From: Streptomyces lincolnensis
GTDB taxonomy: Bacteria; Actinomycetota; Actinomycetes; Streptomycetales; Streptomycetaceae
Direction: 5' to 3'
NCBI RefSeq assembly: GCF_021173675.1
Contig: NZ_JAIHON010000026.1
Location: 1 to 64,000 of the forward strand
DNA length: 64,000 nucleotides
The position numbers and the translations under genes were made by a program. The notes beneath the pieces are model-generated. The model saw nothing but the letters and a program-made list of their open reading frames with translations, was not told the DNA's origin and did no database searches. Each line of letters starts with the position of its first letter. Within the stretch, counting starts at the first letter, position 1. Shown piece by piece: positions 52,829-60,586 of this stretch.

Positions 52829-53056
52829 ATGAAGAAGACCGCAGCTGTCGTCGCGGGCGCGATCATGGCCCTCGGCATGGCCGCCCCGGCCTTCGCCGAC
52901 GCGGGTGCCGAGGGTGCCGCCATCGGTTCGCCGGGTGTCCTCTCCGGCAACGTGGTCCAGGTTCCGGTGCACGTGCCCGTCAACGTGTGCGGCAACACGG
53001 TCAACGTGATCGCCCTGCTGAACCCGGCGTTCGGCAACGAGTGCGTCAACGACTGA
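52829..53056 (+). CDS. chpD: Short chaplin (ChpD-like)
   Basis: This 75-residue precursor starts at ATG 52829 behind GAAGGGAAA. A signal peptide (MKKTAAVVAGAIMALGMAAP, cleavage after AFA) releases one chaplin domain: IGSPGVLSGNVVQVPVHVPV, then NVCGNTVNVIALLNPAFGNE and CVND with the two cysteines. Chaplins are amyloid-forming surfactants that lower surface tension so hyphae can grow into air. The symbol is by position, between rdlA and a long LPXTG chaplin; the paralogues ChpE-H are similar, so this is tentative. Confidence 0.9.
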   Translation: MKKTAAVVAGAIMALGMAAPAFADAGAEGAAIGSPGVLSGNVVQVPVHVPVNVCGNTVNVIALLNPAFGNECVND

Positions 53057-53090
53057 CGACGTAACGCACCAGCCGCTCCGGCTGTGTCAC

Positions 53091-53129
53091 GGCCGGCCCT
53101 GGACGTTCTCCATTCGTTCGGGGCCGGCC
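53091..53129 (+). terminator. Terminator between the two chaplin genes
   Basis: GGCCGGCCC and GGGCCGGCC form a perfect 9-bp stem with a 21-nt loop, followed by TTT. It lies 35 bp before the long chaplin's start. A CGTAAC word at 53060-53065 could be the -35 of that gene's promoter, but no matching -10 is clear. Confidence 0.7.
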
Positions 53130-53163
53130 TTTCCCACTTCTTCAAGCAGTGAGGACAACGAGA

Positions 53164-54036
53164 TTGCGACAGACCCTGGGCAAGGGAATGGTCGCGGCCG
53201 CCGCCGCGACGAGCATTCTGTCCCTGTGTGGTGGCCACGCCCTCGCCGACACGGACGCGAGCGGGACCGCCAGGAATTCGCCGGGCGTCGTGTCCGGTGA
53301 CACCGTGAAGGTGCCGGTCGACGTACCGGTCAACGCCTGCGGAAACTCCGTGGACGGAGCCGCCGCGCTCAACCCGGCGTTCGGCAACTCCTGCGCGAAC
53401 GGCTCGGCTTCGACGAGGAGCGGCTCGCACGGCAGCCACCACGACGGTCCGGGCCGGGCCTCGGGCCACGACTGGGACTACGACGGCCGGATGCCGGGCT
53501 TCTCCGAGCACGGGCCGGGCGGACACGGCGGCGGTCCGGGCGGATACGGCGACGAGTCGGACGGGTACGGCGACACCCCGGGCGGACACGGCGAGACGCC
53601 GGGCGGCTACGGGGACACGCCCCCGACCAAGCCCCCCACCACGCCGCCGACCAAGCCCCCCACGACCCCGCCGACGACGCCTCCCACCAAGCCGCCCACG
53701 ACTCCTCCGACGCCGCCGACCAAGCCGCCGACGTCACCGCCCACCACTCCTCCGACGACGCCTCCCACGACGCCGCCGACCGTCCCGCCCACGACGCCGC
53801 CGACCAAGCCGCCGACGTCACCGCCCACCACTCCTCCGACGACGCCTCCGACGACGCCGCCGACCGTCCCGCCCACGACACCGCCGACCACCCCGCCGAC
53901 CAAGCCCCCGACCAAGCCGCCCACGCTGCCGGACACCGGTGCCGAAGCGCTGCTGGCCGCCTCGGGGGCCAGTGCGGCGATGCTCGCCGCCGGAGTCGTG
54001 CTGTACCGACGCGGCAGGGCCGCCTCCCGTCGGTAG
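53164..54036 (+). CDS. Cell-wall-anchored chaplin with one chaplin domain and Pro/Thr-rich spacer (LPDTG)
   Basis: This 290-residue protein starts at TTG 53164 with GAGGA 8 nt upstream; GTG 53149 is the alternative. The TTG is preferred because MRQTLGKGMVAAAAATSIL resembles known long-chaplin starts. After the signal peptide, a single chaplin domain (ARNSPGVVSGDTVKVPVDVP, VNACGNSVDGAAALNPAFGN) precedes a Gly/His/Asp-rich stretch and about 26 PPT-type tetrapeptides, then LPDTG, a membrane helix and RRGRAASRR. Sortase should attach it to peptidoglycan. It occupies the chpA position, but S. coelicolor ChpA has two chaplin domains; here the second seems replaced by the repeat spacer. Confidence 0.9.
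   Translation: MRQTLGKGMVAAAAATSILSLCGGHALADTDASGTARNSPGVVSGDTVKVPVDVPVNACGNSVDGAAALNPAFGNSCANGSASTRSGSHGSHHDGPGRASGHDWDYDGRMPGFSEHGPGGHGGGPGGYGDESDGYGDTPGGHGETPGGYGDTPPTKPPTTPPTKPPTTPPTTPPTKPPTTPPTPPTKPPTSPPTTPPTTPPTTPPTVPPTTPPTKPPTSPPTTPPTTPPTTPPTVPPTTPPTTPPTKPPTKPPTLPDTGAEALLAASGASAAMLAAGVVLYRRGRAASRR
53722..53889 (+). repeat. 84-bp tandem duplication inside the chaplin spacer
   Basis: Two copies (53722-53805, 53806-53889) differ at very few bases and each encodes seven tetrapeptides: KPPT, SPPT, TPPT three times, VPPT, TPPT. Shorter PPT-coding repeats flank them. This is a slippage-prone minisatellite in frame with the gene. Confidence 0.88.
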
Positions 54037-54056
54037 TACGTGTCGTCGTGTCGCAC

Positions 54057-54087
54057 CGGGTGCCGGACAGTTCGTGTCCGGCACCCG
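54057..54087. terminator. Bidirectional terminator between chaplin and ATP-grasp genes
   Basis: CGGGTGCCGGACA and TGTCCGGCACCCG form a perfect 13-bp stem around GTTCG, 20 bp after the chaplin stop. Confidence 0.85.
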
Positions 54088-54094
54088 CGCCATG

Positions 54095-55372
54095 TCAGCG
54101 GCTGCCCGCCTTCTCGTCGTAGGGCAGTTCGGCCACGGCGGGTGACGGGGCCGGGACGGACGCCCGCCGGACGCGCGCCGGATCGGTGCGGCGGGCGCAC
54201 AGACGGTGCAGCCGCTCCCGGAGCCGACGGGTGACATGGCGGGCCCACAGGCCCCACATCGCCCAGCCGGGCCCGCGGTCGTCCCCGGCGTACCAGGCGA
54301 GTTCGCGGCCGGCCCGCGCGGGCCGCAGCGCGGTGAGCGGCGCGTAGTTCTCCACGACGAACGACCGCCCGGGCAGCGCCTCCCCCTCCGGCACCGGCCG
54401 GTGGGTCAGGTCCAGGTGCAGCGCCCGTACGACGTCCATGCCCGCGCCGTCGGTGAAGAGCCGGAACTGCGCGCCGGGACGCGGGTTGAAGTCGAGCAGG
54501 TGGTAGCCGCCGGTCGTGCCGCAGCGGCGGAAGTCCAGGTCGAGGATGCCCCGGTAGCCCAGCTCCCCGACGAGCCGCTCGGCATGGGCCCGCACCCGGG
54601 GGTTCGGCATCCAGCGGCCCACCGCGGTCAGACCGGCTCCGCGCGGCCAGGACCGTTCCTTCACCCCGGAACCGCCGCGCACCGCTCCGCCCCGGTCGGC
54701 GTATCCGTGGAAGAACCAGTCCCGGTTCGTCCCCGGCGGCAGGAACGCCTGGAGCAGCAGTGCGCTGCCCGCCTCCGAGGTGCGCAGATACAGCTCGCGC
54801 GCTTCCCGCGTGGAGCGCACCACGACCGTGCTGCGCAGCCCGCCGCCCGTCGGCAGCAGCCAGGGGCGGCTCCACTTCGCCACCACCGGCAGCCCCAGCC
54901 GCCAGGCGGCGGCAGCGGCCTCGCCGGCACTGTCCGGGACGACCGTCTCCGGATGCGGAACGCCCGCCGCGGCGCACAGTCGGGCCAGCTCGGCCTTGTC
55001 GGCCACCCGTTCCGACACACCGGTGGGCTGCCGCGGCAGCAGATAGGCGGGGGCGAGCTCCCTGCCCAGCCGCTCCACCGCCACCGCGCTCGAGTCGTCC
55101 ATCGGGATCAGCACGGCGGGCCGGGCGACCCGGGCGGCCACCCCGCGCAAGGTCAGGGCGATCTCGGCCGGGGAGGCGCCGGGCGGCGGCGGAAGGTGCG
55201 ACTGCCGCAGAAATCGGGAGGCGCCGACCGGACTTCCCCCGCAGTCGGCGACCAGATGTACGTCGACGCCCGCGCGGCCGAGTGAACGCACGGCACCCAG
55301 CGTGCCGTGGTGAAAGGGATTGCGGTCGATCCGCAGCAGAACGGCGGGGACTCGGGTGTCGAACAGCGACAC
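54095..55372 (-). CDS. ATP-grasp domain protein (carboxylate-amine ligase-like)
   Basis: This protein is 425 residues with a GTG start behind GAAGGAAAAG. It has an N-terminal preATP-grasp fold (AVLLRIDRNPFHHGTLGAVR), an ATP-grasp core with lysine in PVVAKWSRPW, a metal/ATP site around YRGILDLDFRRCGTTGGYHL and LDFNPRPGAQF (Glu/Asp-Asn-x-R pattern), and a basic C-terminal tail. ATP-grasp enzymes activate a carboxylate as acyl phosphate for amide bond formation; the substrate is unknown. It adjoins the extracellular glycan cluster, so modification of a glycan or its lipid carrier with an amino acid is a possibility. Confidence 0.88.
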   Translation of the reverse strand: MSLFDTRVPAVLLRIDRNPFHHGTLGAVRSLGRAGVDVHLVADCGGSPVGASRFLRQSHLPPPPGASPAEIALTLRGVAARVARPAVLIPMDDSSAVAVERLGRELAPAYLLPRQPTGVSERVADKAELARLCAAAGVPHPETVVPDSAGEAAAAAWRLGLPVVAKWSRPWLLPTGGGLRSTVVVRSTREARELYLRTSEAGSALLLQAFLPPGTNRDWFFHGYADRGGAVRGGSGVKERSWPRGAGLTAVGRWMPNPRVRAHAERLVGELGYRGILDLDFRRCGTTGGYHLLDFNPRPGAQFRLFTDGAGMDVVRALHLDLTHRPVPEGEALPGRSFVVENYAPLTALRPARAGRELAWYAGDDRGPGWAMWGLWARHVTRRLRERLHRLCARRTDPARVRRASVPAPSPAVAELPYDEKAGSR

Positions 55373-55467
55373 GGGCTTTTCCTTCGGGTCGATTTCACCG
55401 GTCCGGGCGATCGGGACACTCGAAAGCCGTAACGGCGGTGGCGTAATTCCAGTTCATATGACTGAGT

Positions 55468-55508
55468 GTCAGTAACCGAGCTTCGGTAACCGGGCGTCAG
55501 AAACCGAG
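55468..55508. promoter_or_regulatory. Direct repeats in the ATP-grasp / GH26-like divergent gap
   Basis: GTCAG(T/A)AACCGAG occurs at 55468-55480 and 55496-55508, 28 bp apart, with a related GGTAACCGGG between them. The positions are about 40-75 bp upstream of the GH26-like start, suiting an activator or repressor array. Confidence 0.5.
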
Positions 55509-55543
55509 AGACGGGGCGCGCGAGAGTGGAGAAAGGAGCAGGC

Positions 55544-56809
55544 ATGGCACCACAGCAACGACAGACCCGGCGCAGACGTCTGGCCTTCGTGGCGGCGACG
55601 GTCGCCGCGACGGCAGTACTGGCGTCCGGTTCTGGATTCGCCGCGGGCACGGGGGCGGCGCGGGCCGCCGATCCGCCCGCTCCGACCCCCGCCGTCACCC
55701 CGGTCCCGGTGCCGCCGGCCGTACCCCCGCAGCCGACGACCCCCGCCGTCCCGGAACCGGAGAAGCCCAGGGCCGACGTCCCCGCCTTCGGCGCCTACCT
55801 CGACTACGGCGCCCGCGGCGTGGCCCGGATCTCCGAGCTCAGCCAGTGGCTGGGTGGGGCCGAACTGCGCGTCGGCCACACCTATCTGCCCGGTGACCGC
55901 TGGAGCAACATCGAGGGCGCCCCCGGCTTCCTCGACGTCTGGGCGGACTGGCGCACCGAGAAGGACGACCGGATGCTCGTCCTGAACGTGCCCATGATGG
56001 AGCGCAACGAGGAGAACGTCTCCGACACCCAGGTGCGCATGCTGCTCCGCCGGGCGGCCGCCGGTGAGTTCGACCACCACTTCCGTGCCCTCGGCGAACG
56101 CCTGGTCGAGCTGAAGGTGCCGGACACGGTGATCGTGCTCGGCTGGGAGATGAACGGCATCACCTACACCCACCGCTGCGGTCCCGACCCGGAGTCCTGG
56201 AAGACGTACTGGAACCGGATCGTCACCACCATGCGCGCGGTGCCGGGCCAGAAGTTCAAGTTCGACTTCACCCCGACCCGCGGCCGGGACGCCATTCCGT
56301 GGACGCAGTGCTATCCGGGCGACGACACCGTCGACATCATCGGCATGGATTCCTACGACCAGCCGACCGGCCTGTCGTTCGACGAACAGATCAAGGAGCC
56401 CTACGGCCTCCAGGAACACGTCGATTTCGCCAAGGCCCACAAGAAGCCCATCTCGTATCCGGAATGGGGCCTGTTCCGCAACGGCGACAACCCCGAGTAC
56501 ATGCGGCGCATGCTCGCCTGGATGGACGAGCACAAGCCGCTGTACAACACGCTGACCGACTACTGCCCGCACGGAGTCTGGCAGTGCGGCAAGAACCCGA
56601 AGGCGTCCGAGGTCTACCGGTCCGTCCTCTTCGGCCGCACCGACCCGGCCCCGGTGCCGACCGAGCCCACCGGACCCACCACGCCGACCGATCCGCCCAA
56701 GCCGACGGCCCCGCCCGCCTGCTCGCCGCTGGACCTGGGTGACTGGGTCGAGTACTGGCTCGGCGGAAAGCTGTGCCTGCGCTTCGACTGGTTCTCGCGC
56801 AACCGGTAG
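55544..56809 (+). CDS. Secreted GH26-like glycoside hydrolase
   Basis: This 421-residue protein starts at ATG 55544 behind AAAGGAGC. It has a twin-Arg/basic signal region, a Pro-rich linker and a (beta/alpha)8 domain with VIVLGWEMNGITY (acid/base Glu), FKFDFTPTRGRD, DTVDIIGMDSYDQPTG and KPISYPEWGLFRNG (nucleophile Glu), in the arrangement of the GH26/GH-A clan. A Pro/Thr linker leads to a short C-terminal Trp/Cys tail (LGDWVEYWLGGKLCLRFDWF). It likely cuts a beta-linked extracellular polysaccharide, possibly the one made by the adjacent cluster; such export clusters often carry a matching hydrolase. Confidence 0.87.
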   Translation: MAPQQRQTRRRRLAFVAATVAATAVLASGSGFAAGTGAARAADPPAPTPAVTPVPVPPAVPPQPTTPAVPEPEKPRADVPAFGAYLDYGARGVARISELSQWLGGAELRVGHTYLPGDRWSNIEGAPGFLDVWADWRTEKDDRMLVLNVPMMERNEENVSDTQVRMLLRRAAAGEFDHHFRALGERLVELKVPDTVIVLGWEMNGITYTHRCGPDPESWKTYWNRIVTTMRAVPGQKFKFDFTPTRGRDAIPWTQCYPGDDTVDIIGMDSYDQPTGLSFDEQIKEPYGLQEHVDFAKAHKKPISYPEWGLFRNGDNPEYMRRMLAWMDEHKPLYNTLTDYCPHGVWQCGKNPKASEVYRSVLFGRTDPAPVPTEPTGPTTPTDPPKPTAPPACSPLDLGDWVEYWLGGKLCLRFDWFSRNR

Positions 56810-56840
56810 CGGACCCGAGAGCGCACCCGTCGGCACCGCG

Positions 56841-56877
56841 CGGTGGCGGCAGGCCCCCTCAGGACCTGCCGCCACCG
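56841..56877. terminator. Bidirectional terminator after the GH26-like gene
   Basis: CGGTGGCGGCAGG and CCTGCCGCCACCG form a perfect 13-bp stem with an 11-nt loop. The right arm overlaps the last codons of the convergent transferase gene (stop at 56859). Confidence 0.8.
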
Positions 56878-58010
56878 TCACGTTCCTTCCCCTCGTGCCT
56901 GCCGCGCCAGCGCAGCAGCAGCTCCTTGCCCCGCCGGCGCGCGGCGACGTCGCAGAGGACCGCCGTGAGCAGCGGGGCGGTGTGCGGGCGGGCCAGCAGC
57001 AGCCGCTGGTTGACGACCGGCTCGGGGCGCCAGTGGTGCTTGTACGGCTCGTTGCCCCGCAGCAGGCTGAGCGTGCCGGGGCCGCCGTCCCGGAGGTGCC
57101 GGGCGCACGCGTCGAGCAGCATCACCGCCACGTCCGCCTTGCGCTCCCGCAGCCGCGGATGGGCGCCGTACAGATAGCCGCCCGCCAGCCGCCGCGACAG
57201 CAGGGTCAGGTCCACGGCGACCACGTCGTCGTCCAGGCGGAACTCGGTGACCACCGCGTCCCCGGAGCGCACCATCGGCCCGACCGAGCGCACCAGGTGG
57301 TCGCGGAACCGCGGCCGCAGATGCTCGGACGTCACCTTCCGCCCCTGCCACTGGAGCCGGTGCAGATCGATCAGCCGCCCCAGCGCGCGGTCCACCTCGT
57401 CGGGGCCCACGACATGACGCTCGACGCCGAGCGCGGTCAGCTTGCGCAGCTTGGCGCGGGCCCGCTGCTGGGTCTTGGCCGACGGCAGCCGTGTGATCAG
57501 CTCGTCCATGGGGAGCGCGGGCAGCTCCAGGCACATCGAGTCGTCCACCCGGCGCCGGGGCCCGCTCCAGTGGTCGTAGACCCGCTCGGCCGCGCCGCCC
57601 GGGCGTACCTCGCGGAAGTCGATCAAGGCGGTGCGGGCGGCCTGGGCGAGGCCCGCGGCGAGTGCGGCCACCGCCTCCTCGCCGCGTCCGTCGTCGAGCA
57701 GGACGTCGCCGTAGTCGGAGATCGCGCCGCCGAGGGGGACCAGCGCGGGCACCGGGCGGCCGACGCGCATCAGGGGGGCGGCCGCGACGAGCTCGTCGCC
57801 GTCCCGCGCCAGCACGAGGCGCAGCCGTCCGGGCCTGCCGTAGGACTGCCACCAGGAGTGCAGCCAGGCGTGGGTCTGGAAGGGGGTCGCGGACGCGCAG
57901 CTTCGGTACAGCCGGGCCCACTGCGGGGCGAGGTCGGCGAAGGCCCGCTCATCGGTGACGAGTTCGGTGGTCAGTGTGGTCGTGGGGGCGGGGGCGTACG
58001 TGGCCTTCAC
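56859..58010 (-). CDS. GNAT/FemAB-like acyl- or aminoacyltransferase (BioF2-like, CelD type)
   Basis: This 383-residue protein starts at GTG 58010, overlapping the preceding stop by 4 nt; the longer frame to 58688 is a shadow. ELVTDERAFADLAPQWARLY, ATPFQTHAWLHSWWQSYGRP and the C-terminal acyl-CoA-fold segments (VTEFRLDDDVVAVDLTLLSR, YLYGAHPRLRERKADVAVML) match the GNAT-like family found in exopolysaccharide and cellulose clusters. It would add an acyl or aminoacyl group to a sugar intermediate. It is the last gene of the coupled glycan operon. Confidence 0.87.
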   Translation of the reverse strand: MKATYAPAPTTTLTTELVTDERAFADLAPQWARLYRSCASATPFQTHAWLHSWWQSYGRPGRLRLVLARDGDELVAAAPLMRVGRPVPALVPLGGAISDYGDVLLDDGRGEEAVAALAAGLAQAARTALIDFREVRPGGAAERVYDHWSGPRRRVDDSMCLELPALPMDELITRLPSAKTQQRARAKLRKLTALGVERHVVGPDEVDRALGRLIDLHRLQWQGRKVTSEHLRPRFRDHLVRSVGPMVRSGDAVVTEFRLDDDVVAVDLTLLSRRLAGGYLYGAHPRLRERKADVAVMLLDACARHLRDGGPGTLSLLRGNEPYKHHWRPEPVVNQRLLLARPHTAPLLTAVLCDVAARRRGKELLLRWRGRHEGKERDGGGRS

Positions 58011-58681
58011 AGCTGTCCGTGGACGTCGGCGGCGGGGGCCGGACCGGGCACGGAAGCCGGGCGGTCCGGCTCGCCCGTGGTGCGCCGGGGCCGCACCAGC
58101 AGCGCGAGGCCGCCCAGCAGGCCGCCCGCGCTCGCGCCGACCAGGCCCGTCACCGCCGGGGACGCCGAGGACGGCTCGGTGGGCTTGGTGGCGCGGGCGA
58201 ACTGCTGGAGGACGACGTTGGTGTCGTCCTTGGTGTCGTTCGCGTGCCGGGTCAGGGCGCGCGAGACGGCGTTGGCCATGTCGGCGGCGAGGTCGGGGCG
58301 GGCGGAGGTGGCGGTGATCGCGACCATCGGCGCGTCCGGGGAGGTCGCCGTCTGCACACTGGACTTCAGGGTCTTCACCGGTACGCCCGCCCAGACCTGC
58401 GCGTCCCCCAGTACCGCGAGCTGCGTGGCGACCCGGCCGTACGCCGTGGCGAAGCCGAGCGCGGAGGCCGGGTCGGACTTCTCGGTCGGGACGGCGACGA
58501 CGTAGGCGGTGGCGGTGTAGGCGGGCGGCTTCGCCAGGCCGTAGACACCGCCGAGCAGGCCGCCCGCGACGGCCCCGGCGGCGATCAGGGACCAGGGCGG
58601 GAGGGACTTGGCGCGGGCCAGGGCGGCGGGGCGGCGGCGGGGGCCGGTGGGCTTCTCGGCCGGGGCGGGCAGGGTGGTCAT
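58007..58681 (-). CDS. Wzz-like chain-length/polysaccharide export membrane protein
   Basis: This 224-residue protein starts at ATG 58681, sharing ATGA with the upstream GT4 gene. A cytoplasmic N-terminus, membrane helix (SLIAAGAVAGGLLGGVYGLA), extracellular loop with PPAYTATAYVVAVPTEKSDP, and second helix (AGGLLGGLALLVRP) give the Wzz/Lpp-determining-protein topology. Such proteins set the length of exported polysaccharide, sometimes with a tyrosine kinase; no kinase domain is fused or adjacent here. It is the sixth coupled gene of the cluster counting from the phosphoglycosyltransferase. Confidence 0.85.
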   Translation of the reverse strand: MTTLPAPAEKPTGPRRRPAALARAKSLPPWSLIAAGAVAGGLLGGVYGLAKPPAYTATAYVVAVPTEKSDPASALGFATAYGRVATQLAVLGDAQVWAGVPVKTLKSSVQTATSPDAPMVAITATSARPDLAADMANAVSRALTRHANDTKDDTNVVLQQFARATKPTEPSSASPAVTGLVGASAGGLLGGLALLVRPRRTTGEPDRPASVPGPAPAADVHGQL

Positions 58682-59832
58682 GAGGCACTTGCTCCCTGGG
58701 GTGACGGGGACACGGAGGGGACGGCCGTCGCGGCCGCGTAGACGGTCATGAGCCGGGCGGCGCTGCGGGTGATGTCGTAGTGGCGGGCGGCCTCGGGCGC
58801 GGCGCGCGGGCCGGGGCCCTCGGCGCGGGCCGCCACCACGGCCCGCGCGAAGGCGTCGACGCCGGTCGGGACGCGGCGCGCGGCGGGCGCCGCCTGGGAG
58901 GGCAGGTCCTCGATCGCCGGGCAGGAGGCGTACCGCACGGGCAGCCCGGACGCCAGCGCCTCCACCACCGCCAGGCCGAAGGCCTCCTCGGGGCACGGCG
59001 AGGCGAGCAGGTCCATCGCGGCGGTGAGGGAGGGCAGGTCGGGGCCCGGGGAGCCGTCGGACACGTAGGGACGTTCGCCCGTGAACAGCACCCGGTCGGC
59101 GACACCGGCCTCGCGCGCGACGCGCCGCAGCGCGTGTTCCTGCGGACCGCCGCCGACCAGCAGCAGCCAGTACTGGTCGGAGAGCCGGGCCAGGGCCCGG
59201 ATCAGCACGTCGAAGTGCTTGCCCGGCGCGAGCCTGCCGATGCCGCCGACGACGTACGCCGTGTCCGGCAGCCCGAGCCGGCGGCGGGTGCGCAGCCGCA
59301 CGGCCGGGTCGAAGCGGAAGCGGTCCAGGTCGATGCCGTTGGGCACCACCCGGATCCGGGGGGCCGGGACGCCCCAGCGGTGCAGGCGGGCGGCGACCGT
59401 CGGGGAGACGGCGACCGTGGCGCTGCCCAGGCGCTCGCTGGCCAGATAGAGCCCGCGGACCCCGGCGGTCAGTCTGCGGCCCTCCATCTGGGAGTCGCCC
59501 AGGGAGTGTTCGGTGGCGACGATCGCGCGGACACCGGCGAGCCGCGCGGCGAGCCGGCCGTAGACGCAGGCGCGGTAGAGGTGGGTGTGCACGAGGTCGT
59601 AGCCGCCGTCGCGGATCAGCCGGACCAGGCGGGGCAGGGCGCCCAGGTCGCGGTTGCCGGCCATGCCGAGGTGGGTGACCCGCACCCCGTCGGCGGTCAG
59701 CCCGTCCGCCACCGCGCCCGGGTTGGTCAGGGTGACGACATCGCAGTCCACGGGCAAGTGGCGCAGCAACAGCCGCAGTTGCTGCTCGGCGCCGCCGACC
59801 CCGAGGCCGGTGATGACATGGAGAGCCTTCAC
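58678..59832 (-). CDS. GT4-family glycosyltransferase
   Basis: This 384-residue GT-B enzyme has KALHVITGLGVGGAEQQLRL, IVATEHSLGDSQ, VVPNGIDLDRFRFD (linker motif) and CPEEAFGLAVVEALASGLPV, the E-x7-E donor-binding motif of GT4. It transfers a nucleotide-activated sugar to a lipid-linked acceptor in the cytoplasm. The GTG at 59832 lies 1 bp after the deacetylase stop. Confidence 0.93.
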   Translation of the reverse strand: MKALHVITGLGVGGAEQQLRLLLRHLPVDCDVVTLTNPGAVADGLTADGVRVTHLGMAGNRDLGALPRLVRLIRDGGYDLVHTHLYRACVYGRLAARLAGVRAIVATEHSLGDSQMEGRRLTAGVRGLYLASERLGSATVAVSPTVAARLHRWGVPAPRIRVVPNGIDLDRFRFDPAVRLRTRRRLGLPDTAYVVGGIGRLAPGKHFDVLIRALARLSDQYWLLLVGGGPQEHALRRVAREAGVADRVLFTGERPYVSDGSPGPDLPSLTAAMDLLASPCPEEAFGLAVVEALASGLPVRYASCPAIEDLPSQAAPAARRVPTGVDAFARAVVAARAEGPGPRAAPEAARHYDITRSAARLMTVYAAATAVPSVSPSPQGASAS

Positions 59833-59833
59833 G

Positions 59834-60586
59834 TCACACGCCCTCGACCGGACGGCGGCGCAGCCGGTGCAGCCGGTACTTCAGCAGCAGGCGTACGGCG
59901 GTGTCGTTCTGCCCGATGTGCAGCCGTGGCAGGGCGTGCACGCTGTTCAGCGGGCCGGGGTCGATGGCGCAGGCGTAGCCGTAGCCGGTCTCGCGCACGG
60001 CGTCGACGACCCGCTGGTCGACCGTGCCGTAGGGGTAGCAGAAGCCCTCGACCGGGGCGCCGGTCAACTCCTCGAGCACGGCCCGGCTCTCGGCGACCTC
60101 GGACGTCAGGAGGGTGTCGTCGGCCTTCGTCAGGTCCACGTGGGTCAGTCCGTGCGAGCCGATCTCCACGCCCTCGGCGGCGGCCGCCCTTCGGATGCCG
60201 TCGGCGGTCAGCAGGGGCTTGCGGGGGCCCAGCGGGTCCCAGGCGTTGTCGCCGCCGAGCCGGCCGGGCAGGACGAAGAGGGTGGCGCCGCAGCCGTGCC
60301 GTTCCAGGACGGGCAGGGCGTGTTCGGTGAAGTCGGCGTACCCGTCGTCGAAGGTCAGCCCGACCAGGCCGCGGCCCTCGCCCCGGGCGCGGGCGGCGAG
60401 CAGGGCGGCCATGGAGACGCCGGTGAGGCCCCGGGCGCGCAGCCAGCGCAGTTGGGCGTCGAGGCGTTCGGGGGTGACCGTGATGCGGTAGGGGTCGTCG
60501 GTGGGGTCGCCCACGGAGTGGTACATCGCCACCCAGGGGACCGGGCCGGTTCTCGGCAGCGGGCGGGTGTCAGCGGTGACGGGCAT
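59834..60586 (-). CDS. Polysaccharide deacetylase (NodB domain, CE4)
   Basis: This 250-residue protein starts at ATG 60586, behind GAAGGC; it overlaps the MurJ-like gene by 17 bp. MYHSVGDPTDDPYRITVTPE, LVGLTFDDGYADFTEHALPV (catalytic Asp and metal Asp), IGSHGLTHVDLTK (His-x3-His-type metal site) and FCYPYGTVDQRVVDAVRET match CE4 deacetylases. No signal peptide is seen. It may remove acetyl groups from an amino sugar in the repeat unit, on the cytoplasmic side or after non-classical placement. Confidence 0.92.
   Translation of the reverse strand: MPVTADTRPLPRTGPVPWVAMYHSVGDPTDDPYRITVTPERLDAQLRWLRARGLTGVSMAALLAARARGEGRGLVGLTFDDGYADFTEHALPVLERHGCGATLFVLPGRLGGDNAWDPLGPRKPLLTADGIRRAAAAEGVEIGSHGLTHVDLTKADDTLLTSEVAESRAVLEELTGAPVEGFCYPYGTVDQRVVDAVRETGYGYACAIDPGPLNSVHALPRLHIGQNDTAVRLLLKYRLHRLRRRPVEGV

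Noticed and set aside
53622..53935. CRISPR or tandem satellite in the chaplin gene
   Set aside because: The repeats are in frame, encode PPT tetrapeptides and end in an LPDTG sorting signal, so they are a protein spacer.
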